A stretch of DNA of 64,000 nucleotides from Acinetobacter sp. Ac_5812 (GTDB taxonomy: Bacteria > Pseudomonadota > Gammaproteobacteria > Pseudomonadales > Moraxellaceae). Shown here piece after piece: positions 8,761-16,910 of this stretch (its first letter is position 1; each line of letters starts with the position of its first letter). Location of the stretch: the NCBI RefSeq assembly GCF_013072695.1, contig NZ_LXUK01000008.1:124001-188000 (forward strand), given 5' to 3'. The notes under the pieces are model-generated. The model had not been told where the DNA came from, searched no databases, and saw nothing but the letters and a program-made list of their open reading frames with translations. The translations under genes were made by a program, and so were the position numbers.

Positions 8761-9087
8761 ATGACAACCATTCAATACAAAGAAATTCAATATGACGGTC
8801 ACAGCCAAGTTGAAATCATTGATGAACAATTGGCACTTGATCTCGAGCACTTCGCTGAGGCATGCGGTCAAAGCACCGACTGGGTGTTAAAACTGATTGA
8901 TTATGATATTTTGCAGATCACGGTTGAACCGCAAAGCTATCAGTTTATTGGTGAAGATGTGAGTCGGGCTAGGCGTGCTTACCGTTTACAACGTGACTTC
9001 GATGCAAGCTTATCTGCTGTAGCGGTGATGTTGGATTTAATCGATGAAGTGCAACAGCTGCGTAAACAGCTGAAACATTTTCATTAA
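8761..9087 (+). CDS. cbpM: Chaperone modulator CbpM
   Basis: 108 aa. CbpM binds the J domain of CbpA and inhibits its co-chaperone and DNA-binding activities. The protein has the MerR-like helix organisation of the family: an N-terminal segment leading to LDLEHFAEACGQSTDWVLKLIDYDIL, then RARRAYRLQRDFDASLSAVAVMLDLIDEVQQLRKQL, a heptad-like helix at the C-terminus. It follows cbpA by 11 nt with AAGGAG just upstream, so the two are co-translated from one operon. It ends at a terminator hairpin shared with the converging CorA-family gene. Confidence 0.9.
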   Translation: MTTIQYKEIQYDGHSQVEIIDEQLALDLEHFAEACGQSTDWVLKLIDYDILQITVEPQSYQFIGEDVSRARRAYRLQRDFDASLSAVAVMLDLIDEVQQLRKQLKHFH

Positions 9088-9097
9088 ACCATCCTGC

Positions 9098-9135
9098 AAA
9101 TGACCAAGCCCATACTATTTCAGCTTGGTCATTTT
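9098..9135. terminator. Convergent terminator hairpin between cbpM and the CorA-family gene
   Basis: A perfect 12-bp stem, AAATGACCAAGC (9098-9109) with GCTTGGTCATTT (9123-9134), with A/T flanks. It overlaps the last codons of the minus-strand gene (MTKLK), so the coding end doubles as a transcription end. Confidence 0.75.
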
Positions 9136-10338
9136 CTCCACTTCTTTCAGCGTTTGCTTAATCGGTTCATAATCCAAAAACCACAACAAATTAAAATTAC
9201 GCTGCCGATGCTGCTGGGCCAGCAAATCAATCACACTGCGTTCGCCACGCCCGACCAAATGCTGTCGATAAAAATAATACAGTAAAAATACTGTGCTCAT
9301 CAGCATCACACCCAGCATAATCCAGAAGCCAACTGGTGATTTCAGTCCTGGAATAAACTCAAAGTTCATCCCATAGACCCCTGTCAGCAAGGTCAGCGGT
9401 GCAAAGATGGCAGTAATAATCGCCAAGATGCGCATGTTTTCATTGGTTTGATTGGCAATAGCAGAGAAATGCAAATCGATGGCCGATTGAATCGCATTTC
9501 TTAAACGTAGCGTATGCTTTTGTACCCGTTCTACATGACTCATCAGATCGTTTAGACGTACCAGTAAAATATCTTGTGCTTTATGCTTATGTTCACCCAC
9601 CACATGATGATAATTATCGACCAGTTCATCTCTAAATTCTTGCAAGGTTTCGATCTGCTCCTCACAGAGATTTTCGATTTGCTGAAAAGCCATATCCTCA
9701 TGGAACAATTGATGCCACTGCTTAAAACGACGATTGCCCTGTAACAGTTGTTGTTGCCAATATTCGACACGGCGAGTTAAGGGCGTGCGTAAATTCAGAT
9801 AACCATCAATCATGCTATTCAATAAGCGTAAACATAAATCTGCGGGGGTGCTGGCTAATTTACGTGGTTTATTCTGCTCAGTACTCGGTCGTCCCATAAT
9901 GGTCTGAATACGCTGAATATAACTCTCTACCGCCTGATTGCCCTGCTCTCTCACACTCACCAAAATGGTGGGTGTTAAGATAAAACTCATGGGCGTGGTT
10001 GCCAAACCAAAAACACTTTCATGTGATTCTGAAGCACTCTCATTTGCCAAAATCTGATCATCTGGGCTAATCAGTTTGCGAAACACCAACAGGTCATATT
10101 CCTCCACTGTATCAAATGCGCAAGGATGCTCAATATTCAGTAAATCCCGCAAATGGAATTCATTCAGTACCAATCCTGTATGCTCATAAATATTCTTCTG
10201 CCAAGCCTCTGTATGATTCACCAGATCTTGCCTAAGACTATCGACCCATAAAAACTCAAGCGTATGTTCTGTTTGTTGTTCCGCACTGATAAAAATCGTA
10301 TTTTCACTGTTATGACGATAAAAATAATAAAGTTGCAT
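9115..10338 (-). CDS. CorA/ZntB-family divalent cation channel
   Basis: 407 aa. A large cytoplasmic N-terminal domain precedes two C-terminal membrane helices. The signature YGMNF lies at about residue 322, at the end of the first helix (AIITAIFAPLTLLTGV), and the second helix is VGFWIMLGVMLMSTVFLLYYFY. GMN is the selectivity filter of CorA-type Mg2+ channels; ZntB-type members with the same fold move Zn2+. The acidic loop after GMN is not distinctive here (EFIPGLKS), so the ion is not settled. The protein is longer than E. coli CorA (316 aa), with a C-terminal cytoplasmic extension of about 50 residues. It stands alone. Confidence 0.87.
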   Translation of the reverse strand: MQLYYFYRHNSENTIFISAEQQTEHTLEFLWVDSLRQDLVNHTEAWQKNIYEHTGLVLNEFHLRDLLNIEHPCAFDTVEEYDLLVFRKLISPDDQILANESASESHESVFGLATTPMSFILTPTILVSVREQGNQAVESYIQRIQTIMGRPSTEQNKPRKLASTPADLCLRLLNSMIDGYLNLRTPLTRRVEYWQQQLLQGNRRFKQWHQLFHEDMAFQQIENLCEEQIETLQEFRDELVDNYHHVVGEHKHKAQDILLVRLNDLMSHVERVQKHTLRLRNAIQSAIDLHFSAIANQTNENMRILAIITAIFAPLTLLTGVYGMNFEFIPGLKSPVGFWIMLGVMLMSTVFLLYYFYRQHLVGRGERSVIDLLAQQHRQRNFNLLWFLDYEPIKQTLKEVEKMTKLK

Positions 10339-10430
10339 AGGACAATAGACATTAGAATGGCAAGAGAAATGCTGCCACGAAGCCAGATAAAAAGCTACGG
10401 CTATTACAGGACTGAAACCACATCCAATAA

Positions 10431-10460
10431 AAAAGCCTCACATGCACAGCATGGAGGCTC
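10431..10460 (-). terminator. Terminator of dctA
   Basis: On the minus strand a GAGGC/GCCTC stem continued by CATGC/GCATG with one bulged base, followed by a T-run. Confidence 0.75.
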
Positions 10461-10478
10461 TTCCGAATATCAGCAAGA

Positions 10479-11801
10479 TTACACTTCTTTCTTCTCAACC
10501 ACACCATATTTAAGGGCTTGATCAAGTTGTTCTTTATCCAATGCATTATCCCATTTTGCCACGACGATTGTCGCACAAGCATTACCCACCAAGTTGGTTA
10601 ATGCACGGCATTCTGACATGAAACGGTCGATACCAAGGATCAATGCCATACCTGCGACAGGAATTGCAGGGACAACCGACAGTGTTGCAGCCAAGGTAAT
10701 AAAGCCTGCGCCTGTGATGCCTGCTGCACCTTTAGAGCTCAGCATCGCGACCAATAGAATCGTGATTTGTTGTGTGAGGGTTAATTCAATATTACAGGCT
10801 TGAGCGATGAACAATGCCGCCAATGTCATGTAGATATTGGTACCATCAAGGTTAAATGAATAACCGGTTGGAATCACCAAACCAACAACTGACTTTTCAC
10901 AGCCCGCTTTTTCCATTTTTGCCATCAATGACGGTAATGCCGCTTCTGATGAGCTTGTTCCGAGGACTAACCAAAGTTCGTCTTTAATATAACGAATCAG
11001 ATCAATAATCGAGAAACCATTATAGCGTGCCACTGCACCCAAAATAATAATGACAAACAGTAAAGCGGTAATGTAGAAGGTCGCAATCAATAACATCAAA
11101 TTACCGATTGAACTGATCCCATAAGCACCAATGGTAAACGCCATGGCACCGAATGCACCAATCGGCGCAAACTTCATCAACATACCCACTAAGGTAAATA
11201 CTGGCGTAGTGAGCTGCTGTAGAAAATCAGTGACTGGACGACCTAAATCACCTGATTTTGCCAAAGCCAAACCAAACAACACCGCAACAAACAGGACTTG
11301 AAGGATTTGACCTGATACAAATGGACTGACCAATGTATCTGGAATAATATTCATCAAGAAGCCCGTAATCGTCGACTCGTGCGCTTTTGCTGCGTATTCA
11401 TCAACTTTGGTGCTATGCAAGCTACTTGGATCAATATTTAGACCATGACCAGGTTCAATTACATTTCCGACAATCAATCCTACGATCAAGGCCAATGTTG
11501 AGAAGGTCAAGAAGTAGATCATTGCTTTAGCGGTCACACGACCAACGCTACCAAGATTTTTCATGCCTGCAATCCCTGTCACAACGGTCAGGAAAATTAC
11601 AGGAGCAATAATCATTTTGACTAATTTAATGAAAGCTTCGCCCAATGGCTTTAAGCTTTCACCAAGTTCTGGGAAGAAATGACCTAACAATATCCCCGCG
11701 ACAATCGCGAAGATCACTTGCACATAGAGAATCTGATAAAACTTTGGTTTCTTTGGAGGCTGTTGGTCATCTTGACCTGTGGCGACATGATCGACAAGCA
11801 T
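10479..11801 (-). CDS. dctA: C4-dicarboxylate/H+ (Na+) symporter DctA
   Basis: 440 aa. DctA belongs to the DAACS family and imports succinate, fumarate, malate and often orotate. Family hallmarks are [24 protein letters not shown], the serine-rich re-entrant loop [14 protein letters not shown], the substrate motif [16 protein letters not shown] and the second loop [19 protein letters not shown]. Eight membrane helices plus two re-entrant loops are expected. The start ATG follows GGAA 8 nt upstream. About 260 bp of upstream DNA holds three palindromes, which suggests regulation by a DNA-binding protein. Glutamate transporter GltP is the nearest alternative, but the N-terminus and substrate loop favour DctA. 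Confidence 0.92.
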   Translation of the reverse strand: MLVDHVATGQDDQQPPKKPKFYQILYVQVIFAIVAGILLGHFFPELGESLKPLGEAFIKLVKMIIAPVIFLTVVTGIAGMKNLGSVGRVTAKAMIYFLTFSTLALIVGLIVGNVIEPGHGLNIDPSSLHSTKVDEYAAKAHESTITGFLMNIIPDTLVSPFVSGQILQVLFVAVLFGLALAKSGDLGRPVTDFLQQLTTPVFTLVGMLMKFAPIGAFGAMAFTIGAYGISSIGNLMLLIATFYITALLFVIIILGAVARYNGFSIIDLIRYIKDELWLVLGTSSSEAALPSLMAKMEKAGCEKSVVGLVIPTGYSFNLDGTNIYMTLAALFIAQACNIELTLTQQITILLVAMLSSKGAAGITGAGFITLAATLSVVPAIPVAGMALILGIDRFMSECRALTNLVGNACATIVVAKWDNALDKEQLDQALKYGVVEKKEV

Positions 11802-11830
11802 GTGCGATATTCCTTCATATTGAGATGAAC

Positions 11831-11945
11831 AAATAGACTTCCGACTGTCTATTTAAAACCACATAAACACAGGCAGGCACGGAAATTTGGGGAATTCTAC
11901 GTTAATTGTGGGGCACACAATTAAAGCATTAGACTAATGTCTAAT
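11831..11945 (-). promoter_or_regulatory. dctA upstream region with three palindromes
   Basis: Three perfect inverted repeats lie in 115 bp: AAATAGAC-N8-GTCTATTT (11831-11854), TTAATTGTG-N5-CACAATTAA (11902-11924) and ATTAGAC-N4-GTCTAAT (11928-11945). The first and third share a TAGAC/GTCTA half-site. A TAGAAT hexamer on the minus strand lies just inside the second palindrome and could be the -10 box. I infer an operator region; the regulator is not identified. Confidence 0.5.
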
Positions 11946-12006
11946 ATCAAGAAATTTTATGTTTATAGTTTTTAATTTTTATGTCTTTAACAATCATTTA
12001 CTTAAT

Positions 12007-12041
12007 AAAAAAGCGCATTGTTAAAACAATGCGCTTTTTTT
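12007..12041 (-). terminator. Terminator of pnp
   Basis: Stem AGCGCATTGTT/AACAATGCGCT with A-run and T-run flanks, 20 nt beyond the pnp stop. Confidence 0.9.
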
Positions 12042-12061
12042 AAGCAAAATGCTTGCTAACA

Positions 12062-14155
12062 TTAAGCTTGTTCAATGTCTTTCATTGTCAACTTGATACG
12101 ACCACGGTTGTCGACATCGGCAACTTGTACTTTAACGTCCTGACCTTCTTTTAGAACGTCAGTCACATTCGCAATACGCTCATTTGAGATTTGTGAAATA
12201 TGAAGCAAACCGTCAGTACCTGGCATGATATTGACGAATGCACCAAATTCAACGATACGAATGACTTTACCTGCGTAGATGGTACCAGGCTCAACTTCTG
12301 CAGTCAGCGCTTGGATTTTCGCAATCGCAGCTTTCGCAGCCGCTTTGGTCTCACCAAACACGCGTACAGTACCGTTATCTTCGATATCAATCGCCGCTTT
12401 AGTCTCTTCAGTAATCGCACGGATGGTTGCACCACCTTTACCAATCACGTCACGGATCTTATCAGGGTTGATATTAATCACTTCAAACGTTGGCGCATGT
12501 GCATTGATTTCTGAACGTGCACGTGAAATAACTTTGTTCATTTCATTCAAGATGTGCATACGACCAGCAAATGCTTGGTTTAATGCAACTTCCATGATCT
12601 CTTCAGTGATCCCTTCGATCTTGATGTCCATTTGAAGTGCAGTAATACCGTTGGCAGAACCTGCAACTTTAAAGTCCATATCGCCTAAGTGATCTTCATC
12701 ACCTAAGATGTCAGAAAGAACGGCAAAACGCTCACCTTCTTTTACTAGACCCATTGCGATACCCGCAACTGGCGCTTTCAATGGCACGCCGGCATCCATA
12801 AGTGACAATGAAGCACCACATACAGAAGCCATAGAAGATGAACCATTAGATTCTGTAATATCAGATACGATACGAATCACGTACGGGAAGCGGTCAGCCG
12901 CAGGAAGAACGGCTTGAACACCACGACGAGCCAAACGACCATGACCGATTTCACGACGCTTAGGACCTGATTCACGACCTGTTTCACCTACAGAATATGC
13001 AGGGAAGTTGTAGTGCAACATAAAGTTGTCAGTTTTGGTACCAGAAAGCGTATCAACCATCAACGCATCACGAGTATTACCCAAAGTCGTTGTCACTAAG
13101 GCTTGAGTTTCACCGCGTGTGAATAATGCAGAACCGTGCGCACGACCTAATACACCTACTTGTACATCGATACCACGAACAGTTTTGGTATCACGACCAT
13201 CAATACGTGGCTTACCTGACAAGATATTGTCACGTACAGTACGGTATTTAAGATCTTCAAATAATTCGTTTACTTCATCCGCAATACCAGTTTCGTCATT
13301 TTCAGGAACAAACTGAGCAACTGCTTCTGCATAAAGTGCATCAAGTGCTGCATAACGATCTTGCTTTACTGCAATAGTATATGCTTCAGAAATTTTCGCT
13401 TCAAAAGCAGTTTTTAATTGCTCAAGAAGTGCTTCGTTTTTGCTTGGCGCAACCCAAGTCGATTCAACTGCACCCGCTGCAGCAGCAAATTCTTTAATTG
13501 CTTGAACCGCAATTTGCATTTCGTCATGACCGAAAAGCACCGCACCCAACATTTGATCTTCTGAAAGTTCTTTCGCTTCAGATTCAACCATAAGCACAGC
13601 TGACTCTGTACCCGCAACCACGAGGTCAAGATCAGATTGAGCAAGTTGTTCAAAATTCGGGTTAAGAACGTATTCACCGTTGATTAAACCAACACGTGCA
13701 CCCGCAATTGGACCACGGAACGGCGTACCCGCAATCGATAATGCAGCTGAAGCACCGAGCATAGCAGCAATATCAGCATCCATCGTCTTATCCGAAGAAA
13801 CAACTGTTGCTGTTACTTGGATTTCGTTGAAATAACCTTCTGGGAACAACGGACGAATTGGACGGTCAATCAGACGTGAAATTAAAGTTTCAGCTTCAGA
13901 AGCACGACCTTCACGCTTGCCATAACCACCTGGGATACGACCAGCAGCATATTGTTTTTCTTGATAGTTAACAGTTAACGGGAAAAAGTCTTGACCCGCT
14001 TTAGCTTTAGGCTGAGCTACAACAGCAACGAGAACAGTCACGCCACCCATGGTAACTAAAACTGTATTTGCTTGACGTGCAACACGACCCGTTTCTAAAA
14101 CAACTTGGTATTGACCAAATTGAAATTCTTTACGAACAATATTAAACATTGACAT
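12062..14155 (-). CDS. pnp: Polyribonucleotide nucleotidyltransferase (PNPase)
   Basis: 697 aa, the normal length. PNPase degrades RNA 3'-5' phosphorolytically and is a degradosome component. Domains in order: first RNase PH core (about 10-140, with [20 protein letters not shown]), linker helices, second RNase PH core (about 315-540, with the conserved [24 protein letters not shown] patch and [18 protein letters not shown]), a KH domain (about 553-610, [12 protein letters not shown]) and an S1 domain (about 622-690). It lies downstream of rpsO in the usual rpsO-pnp order, separated by 248 nt with two hairpins, where RNase III autoregulation is known in E. coli. Confidence 0.97.
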   Translation of the reverse strand: MSMFNIVRKEFQFGQYQVVLETGRVARQANTVLVTMGGVTVLVAVVAQPKAKAGQDFFPLTVNYQEKQYAAGRIPGGYGKREGRASEAETLISRLIDRPIRPLFPEGYFNEIQVTATVVSSDKTMDADIAAMLGASAALSIAGTPFRGPIAGARVGLINGEYVLNPNFEQLAQSDLDLVVAGTESAVLMVESEAKELSEDQMLGAVLFGHDEMQIAVQAIKEFAAAAGAVESTWVAPSKNEALLEQLKTAFEAKISEAYTIAVKQDRYAALDALYAEAVAQFVPENDETGIADEVNELFEDLKYRTVRDNILSGKPRIDGRDTKTVRGIDVQVGVLGRAHGSALFTRGETQALVTTTLGNTRDALMVDTLSGTKTDNFMLHYNFPAYSVGETGRESGPKRREIGHGRLARRGVQAVLPAADRFPYVIRIVSDITESNGSSSMASVCGASLSLMDAGVPLKAPVAGIAMGLVKEGERFAVLSDILGDEDHLGDMDFKVAGSANGITALQMDIKIEGITEEIMEVALNQAFAGRMHILNEMNKVISRARSEINAHAPTFEVININPDKIRDVIGKGGATIRAITEETKAAIDIEDNGTVRVFGETKAAAKAAIAKIQALTAEVEPGTIYAGKVIRIVEFGAFVNIMPGTDGLLHISQISNERIANVTDVLKEGQDVKVQVADVDNRGRIKLTMKDIEQA

Positions 14156-14287
14156 GTATTGTATTTTCCTAATTTTATTCTAGTGAGACCCCTAAGGTTT
14201 GGCATTCAGACTACAACTGCTGTGTAGATAAATGACAAAGCTTAGAAGCCATCACACTAGACCAAATATTTAAAAAGTTAAACGCAA

Positions 14288-14340
14288 AGAAGGAGCGAAC
14301 AAGCGCCCCTTCTAAAAATCATCTAAGGTAAATTAGATGA
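14288..14340 (-). terminator. Tandem hairpins between rpsO and pnp
   Basis: Read on the minus strand, the first hairpin after rpsO has stem TCATCTAA/TTAGATGA followed by TTTTT (14319-14340, plus T-run), which resembles an intrinsic terminator. The second, AGAAGG-GGCG paired with CGC-CCTTCT (14288-14313), lies just downstream in the pnp leader. In E. coli this interval holds the rpsO terminator and the RNase III site that controls pnp. I infer the same roles. Confidence 0.6.
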
Positions 14341-14403
14341 AACTCTCTTTTCAGCGATAAAGCATTGCAACATGCGAAATAGCGAAAACAAAGTAAAATC
14401 GAA

Positions 14404-14673
14404 TTAACGACGTAAACCTAATGCGCCGATCAAAGCAACATAACGACCGTGATCTTTACCGTTTAAGTAGTCAAGTAATTTACGACGTTGGTTAACCATA
14501 CGGATCAAACCACGACGGCTATGATGGTCGTGTTTGTGTTCTTTAAAGTGACCTTGCAAATCATTGATTTGAGCAGTCAATAAAGCAACTTGTACTTCAG
14601 GTGAACCAGTGTCGTTTTCAGCACGAGCAAATTTAGCGATGATCTCTGCGCGATCAGTGTTAGTTAAAGCCAT
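14404..14673 (-). CDS. rpsO: 30S ribosomal protein S15
   Basis: 89 aa, exactly the usual length. S15 binds the 16S rRNA central domain early in 30S assembly and contacts 23S rRNA at bridge B4. The family sequence is clear throughout: [20 protein letters not shown], then [21 protein letters not shown] and a C-terminal [16 protein letters not shown] precedes the ATG by 8 nt. A good promoter lies about 90 nt upstream. In E. coli S15 represses its own translation through a pseudoknot in this leader; I did not establish an equivalent here. Confidence 0.98.
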   Translation of the reverse strand: MALTNTDRAEIIAKFARAENDTGSPEVQVALLTAQINDLQGHFKEHKHDHHSRRGLIRMVNQRRKLLDYLNGKDHGRYVALIGALGLRR

Positions 14674-14761
14674 TCGATTTCTCCGAGATGCTTACAAAAA
14701 TAAAATGATAATGATCAGTTGAAACCAACCGACTGCCGTGCATCACTACAGCAAGGCGCTT

Positions 14762-14790
14762 ATTTTAAGTGATCTATCGCTATATTGCAA
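14762..14790 (-). promoter_or_regulatory. Sigma-70 promoter of rpsO
   Basis: On the minus strand, TTGCAA and TAAAAT with 17 nt between them. Transcription would start near 14755, giving a leader of about 80 nt before the S15 start codon. Confidence 0.6.
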
Positions 14791-14913
14791 AATTGTTTTA
14801 TATCCGCTGGCAATTCGGCAGCTGACAGCGCTGTACAAAATAGGCACACTAGCCTGATTCTGTTTTCAATTTATGACAGAGAAGAAAGAAAACGAAAATA
14901 TTGCGAGGGAATC

Positions 14914-16212
14914 GTGAAAATTTTATCAACCAATACCTGTTATGTACCGCATGACCTAAATCAAGTGATTCGCAGCAAAGATGAAATCTCGGCTGAATTG
15001 GGCGGCATGACCGAACGACAGATTCAAAAGATATGGAACAGTGTTGAAAATCTATACAAAACGGGGAATTATCCACTCATTACTTTATGTTTACGTCGTC
15101 AGGGGCAAATTCTTCTCAATCGCAGTATTGGCTATGCGCAAGGGAACTCCCCAGATGGCTTAGCAACCGATGCCAAAATCGGCAGCCCAGATACACCAGT
15201 CTGCCTATTCTCTGCCTCCAAAATGGTCACGGCGATGTTGATTCATATGTTGGATGAACGTGGCGAGCTCAATTTACTTGATCCGATTAGTTATTACATT
15301 CCAGAATTTGGCGTGAATGGTAAACGTCGTGCCACGATTTTCCATCTACTCTCCCATCGTGGTGGTATTCCACGTATCGACACTGAAGTCACACCAGAAC
15401 TTCTTTTTAACCAAGATGATATTTTAAAACTGCTCTGTGCCGCCAAACCGGTTTCTCCTTCAGGGACTCATCTTGCCTACCATGCGGTTACCGCAGGTTA
15501 TATTCTGGGTGAAATCGTGCAACGGGTGACAGGTCAAAGCGTTCGAGAGTTTTTGGCTGAACACATTGAAAAGCCAATGGGCTTGGATTATTTCAACTAT
15601 GGTTTAAAACCTGAATATCGTGCCGATGTTGCCTTGAACTATGCGACGGGGATTCATCCAAGTTTAGGCACAGATCATTATCTCAATCATGTACTGGGTG
15701 GCGGTCTACAGCTTGCAGTGGATGTCACCAATGATAGCCGCTTTATGGACACCATTTGCCCCGCTGGCAATATCTATACCAGTGCTGAGCAGGCAGGGCG
15801 GTTTTTTGAAATGCTGCTCAGTGGTGGTGAGTATCAGGGCAAACAAATTATGAGTCCTCAAACGGTATTCCGCTCCACCCTGCCCACTTCTGGGATTAGC
15901 TTAGACCGAACCTTATTGGCACCGATGCGTTATGCATTGGGTCCAATGCTTGGTAGCAACCCTGTGGGTCTATTTGGTCCAATGACCGGACAGGCTTTTG
16001 GCCATATTGGCTTCTCTAATATTCTGTGTTGGGCTGATCCAGAGCGGGATATTAGTGTATCGCTATTGACGACTGGAAAATCCGTGGTGGGAACGCACTT
16101 GCCTGCACTGGCAAAAACGCTGTACCAGATCTCCACAAATTGTCCGAAAATTGCGAAGAATCAACGCCGTTCGCTGTTTGCAACAGATCGTACTGAAACT
16201 GATCTCGTTTAA
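14914..16212 (+). CDS. Serine beta-lactamase-family hydrolase/esterase (EstB-like)
   Basis: 432 aa from the GTG at 14914, which has GAGG a few bases upstream; the frame is open further upstream but without a start signal. It belongs to the class C beta-lactamase/EstB/penicillin-binding fold. S100-A-S-K103 gives the nucleophile and general base, Y189-H-A takes the YxN position, and H364-I-G matches the HxG seen in EstB esterases in place of KTG. The Y-x-N asparagine is replaced and there is no signal peptide, so an intracellular esterase or amidase is more likely than a true beta-lactamase. The substrate is unknown. It is monocistronic, with its own terminator. Confidence 0.82.
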   Translation: MKILSTNTCYVPHDLNQVIRSKDEISAELGGMTERQIQKIWNSVENLYKTGNYPLITLCLRRQGQILLNRSIGYAQGNSPDGLATDAKIGSPDTPVCLFSASKMVTAMLIHMLDERGELNLLDPISYYIPEFGVNGKRRATIFHLLSHRGGIPRIDTEVTPELLFNQDDILKLLCAAKPVSPSGTHLAYHAVTAGYILGEIVQRVTGQSVREFLAEHIEKPMGLDYFNYGLKPEYRADVALNYATGIHPSLGTDHYLNHVLGGGLQLAVDVTNDSRFMDTICPAGNIYTSAEQAGRFFEMLLSGGEYQGKQIMSPQTVFRSTLPTSGISLDRTLLAPMRYALGPMLGSNPVGLFGPMTGQAFGHIGFSNILCWADPERDISVSLLTTGKSVVGTHLPALAKTLYQISTNCPKIAKNQRRSLFATDRTETDLV

Positions 16213-16240
16213 GCATCAGCCACTAGAAGTCCGCGCACAA

Positions 16241-16267
16241 AAAAGCCCAAGTTAAACTTGGGCTTTT
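16241..16267 (+). terminator. Terminator of the EstB-like gene
   Basis: A perfect stem of 12 bp (AAAAGCCCAAGT with ACTTGGGCTTTT) and a 3-nt loop, 28 nt after the stop codon. Confidence 0.9.
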
Positions 16268-16663
16268 GCGCTTAGATTTATCATTGTTCTTTTTTGTTGT
16301 TTTTTATTTTTTTTTCTTACACCATTCAAACCCTCTGAATGCTCATCACCCATCCTTTTCTTTATTATTTTTTAACACATATTCGCTTTCTCTATACCGA
16401 CTATTCTGTCAGAATCAATTGTGGAGAGAAATAGCATTTCTCTTATCTCTGTGTAAGAAAAAACGTACAAGTCTGTATAACATTTAACTTAATAATAACA
16501 AAAAATTGTCAGACAAGAAGATTTCTATTTCTTCCTTTTATTTGAAGATATAAATGAAGTAAAAGAATGCAGATTTGTTAAAACGTGAATTTTCACCTAT
16601 TTTCAAAAACCCTAAATATGATATGGATTATGTTGATTTTATAGTGAATTTTGCGGTAAAAAT
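16268..16663. other. Intergenic DNA, no gene recognised
   Basis: About 400 bp of A/T-rich sequence with a pyrimidine-rich plus strand (T and C runs near 16280-16320). An open frame at 16266-16487 has Phe/Leu/Ser-rich composition and no start signal, and looks accidental. I see no gene, repeat or clear promoter. Confidence 0.6.
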
Positions 16664-16700
16664 AAAAAAGCCCTGTAGTCTCTCCCAAAACTACAAGGCT
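16664..16700 (-). terminator. Terminator of the candidate sRNA (and of recD read-through)
   Basis: On the minus strand, stem AGCC(T)TGTAGT with ACTACA(G)GGCT followed by TTTTTTATTTTT. Confidence 0.85.
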
Positions 16701-16809
16701 TAGCGGCTGTAAGTTTCCTCTTTTATCACTTACTTCACTGTAAGTTCGCTGTCATACGACGTTATTATTATATTTTTGCGATTTACCTAGCTTTCCATGC
16801 TAGGCTCTT
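16664..16809 (-). ncRNA. Candidate Rsm-type (CsrA/RsmA-binding) small RNA
   Basis: Read on the minus strand from near 16809 to the terminator. Hairpin 1 is CCTAGC-ATGGAAA-GCTAGG (16786-16804), with GGA in its loop. A GTAAGT element can pair with either of two ACTTAC copies; one choice (16728-16745) is a short hairpin, the other puts AGAGGAA in a loop. The last hairpin (16669-16700), an AGCC-TGTAGT/ACTACA-GGCT stem with one bulge per side, has GGGAGAG in its loop and a T-run: a strong terminator. GGA in hairpin loops is the hallmark of CsrB/RsmX/Y/Z RNAs. The 5' end is uncertain; -10-like boxes are at 16816-16821 (TATGTA) and 16767-16772 (TATAAT), neither with a good -35, as expected for an activated promoter. 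A structured recD 3' UTR is the alternative. Confidence 0.55.
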
Positions 16810-16867
16810 TGTGTGTACATAATCTCAAAAACCTTGCGCTTGCTCTAGCGACAATATCTCGAATCCT

Positions 16868-16885
16868 TGTAAGCTTTTACTTACA
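16868..16885 (-). promoter_or_regulatory. GacA upstream activating sequence (GacA box)
   Basis: TGTAAG-CTTTTA-CTTACA on the plus strand, exactly TGTAAG-N6-CTTACA, extended by one more pair (T16867/A16886). This is the consensus palindrome bound by phosphorylated GacA upstream of rsmX, rsmY and rsmZ in Pseudomonas. It lies about 60-110 bp upstream of the possible sRNA starts, 26 bp past the recD stop codon. Confidence 0.65.
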
Positions 16886-16910
16886 AAATAGTGAATTCTA
16901 AAGAATAAGT

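Noticed and set aside
14701..14730. A Fur-box-like GATAATGAT sequence in the rpsO leader
   Set aside because: Only half of the 19-bp consensus is present and S15 is not an iron-regulated gene.
14785..14913. An upstream extension of the EstB-like hydrolase
   Set aside because: The extra 43 codons overlap the rpsO promoter, have no start signal, and contain no signal peptide; the GTG at 14914 has a Shine-Dalgarno sequence.
16266..16487. A 73-codon plus-strand open frame rich in Phe and Leu
   Set aside because: It starts inside the terminator hairpin, has no ribosome site and reflects a pyrimidine-rich intergenic strand.
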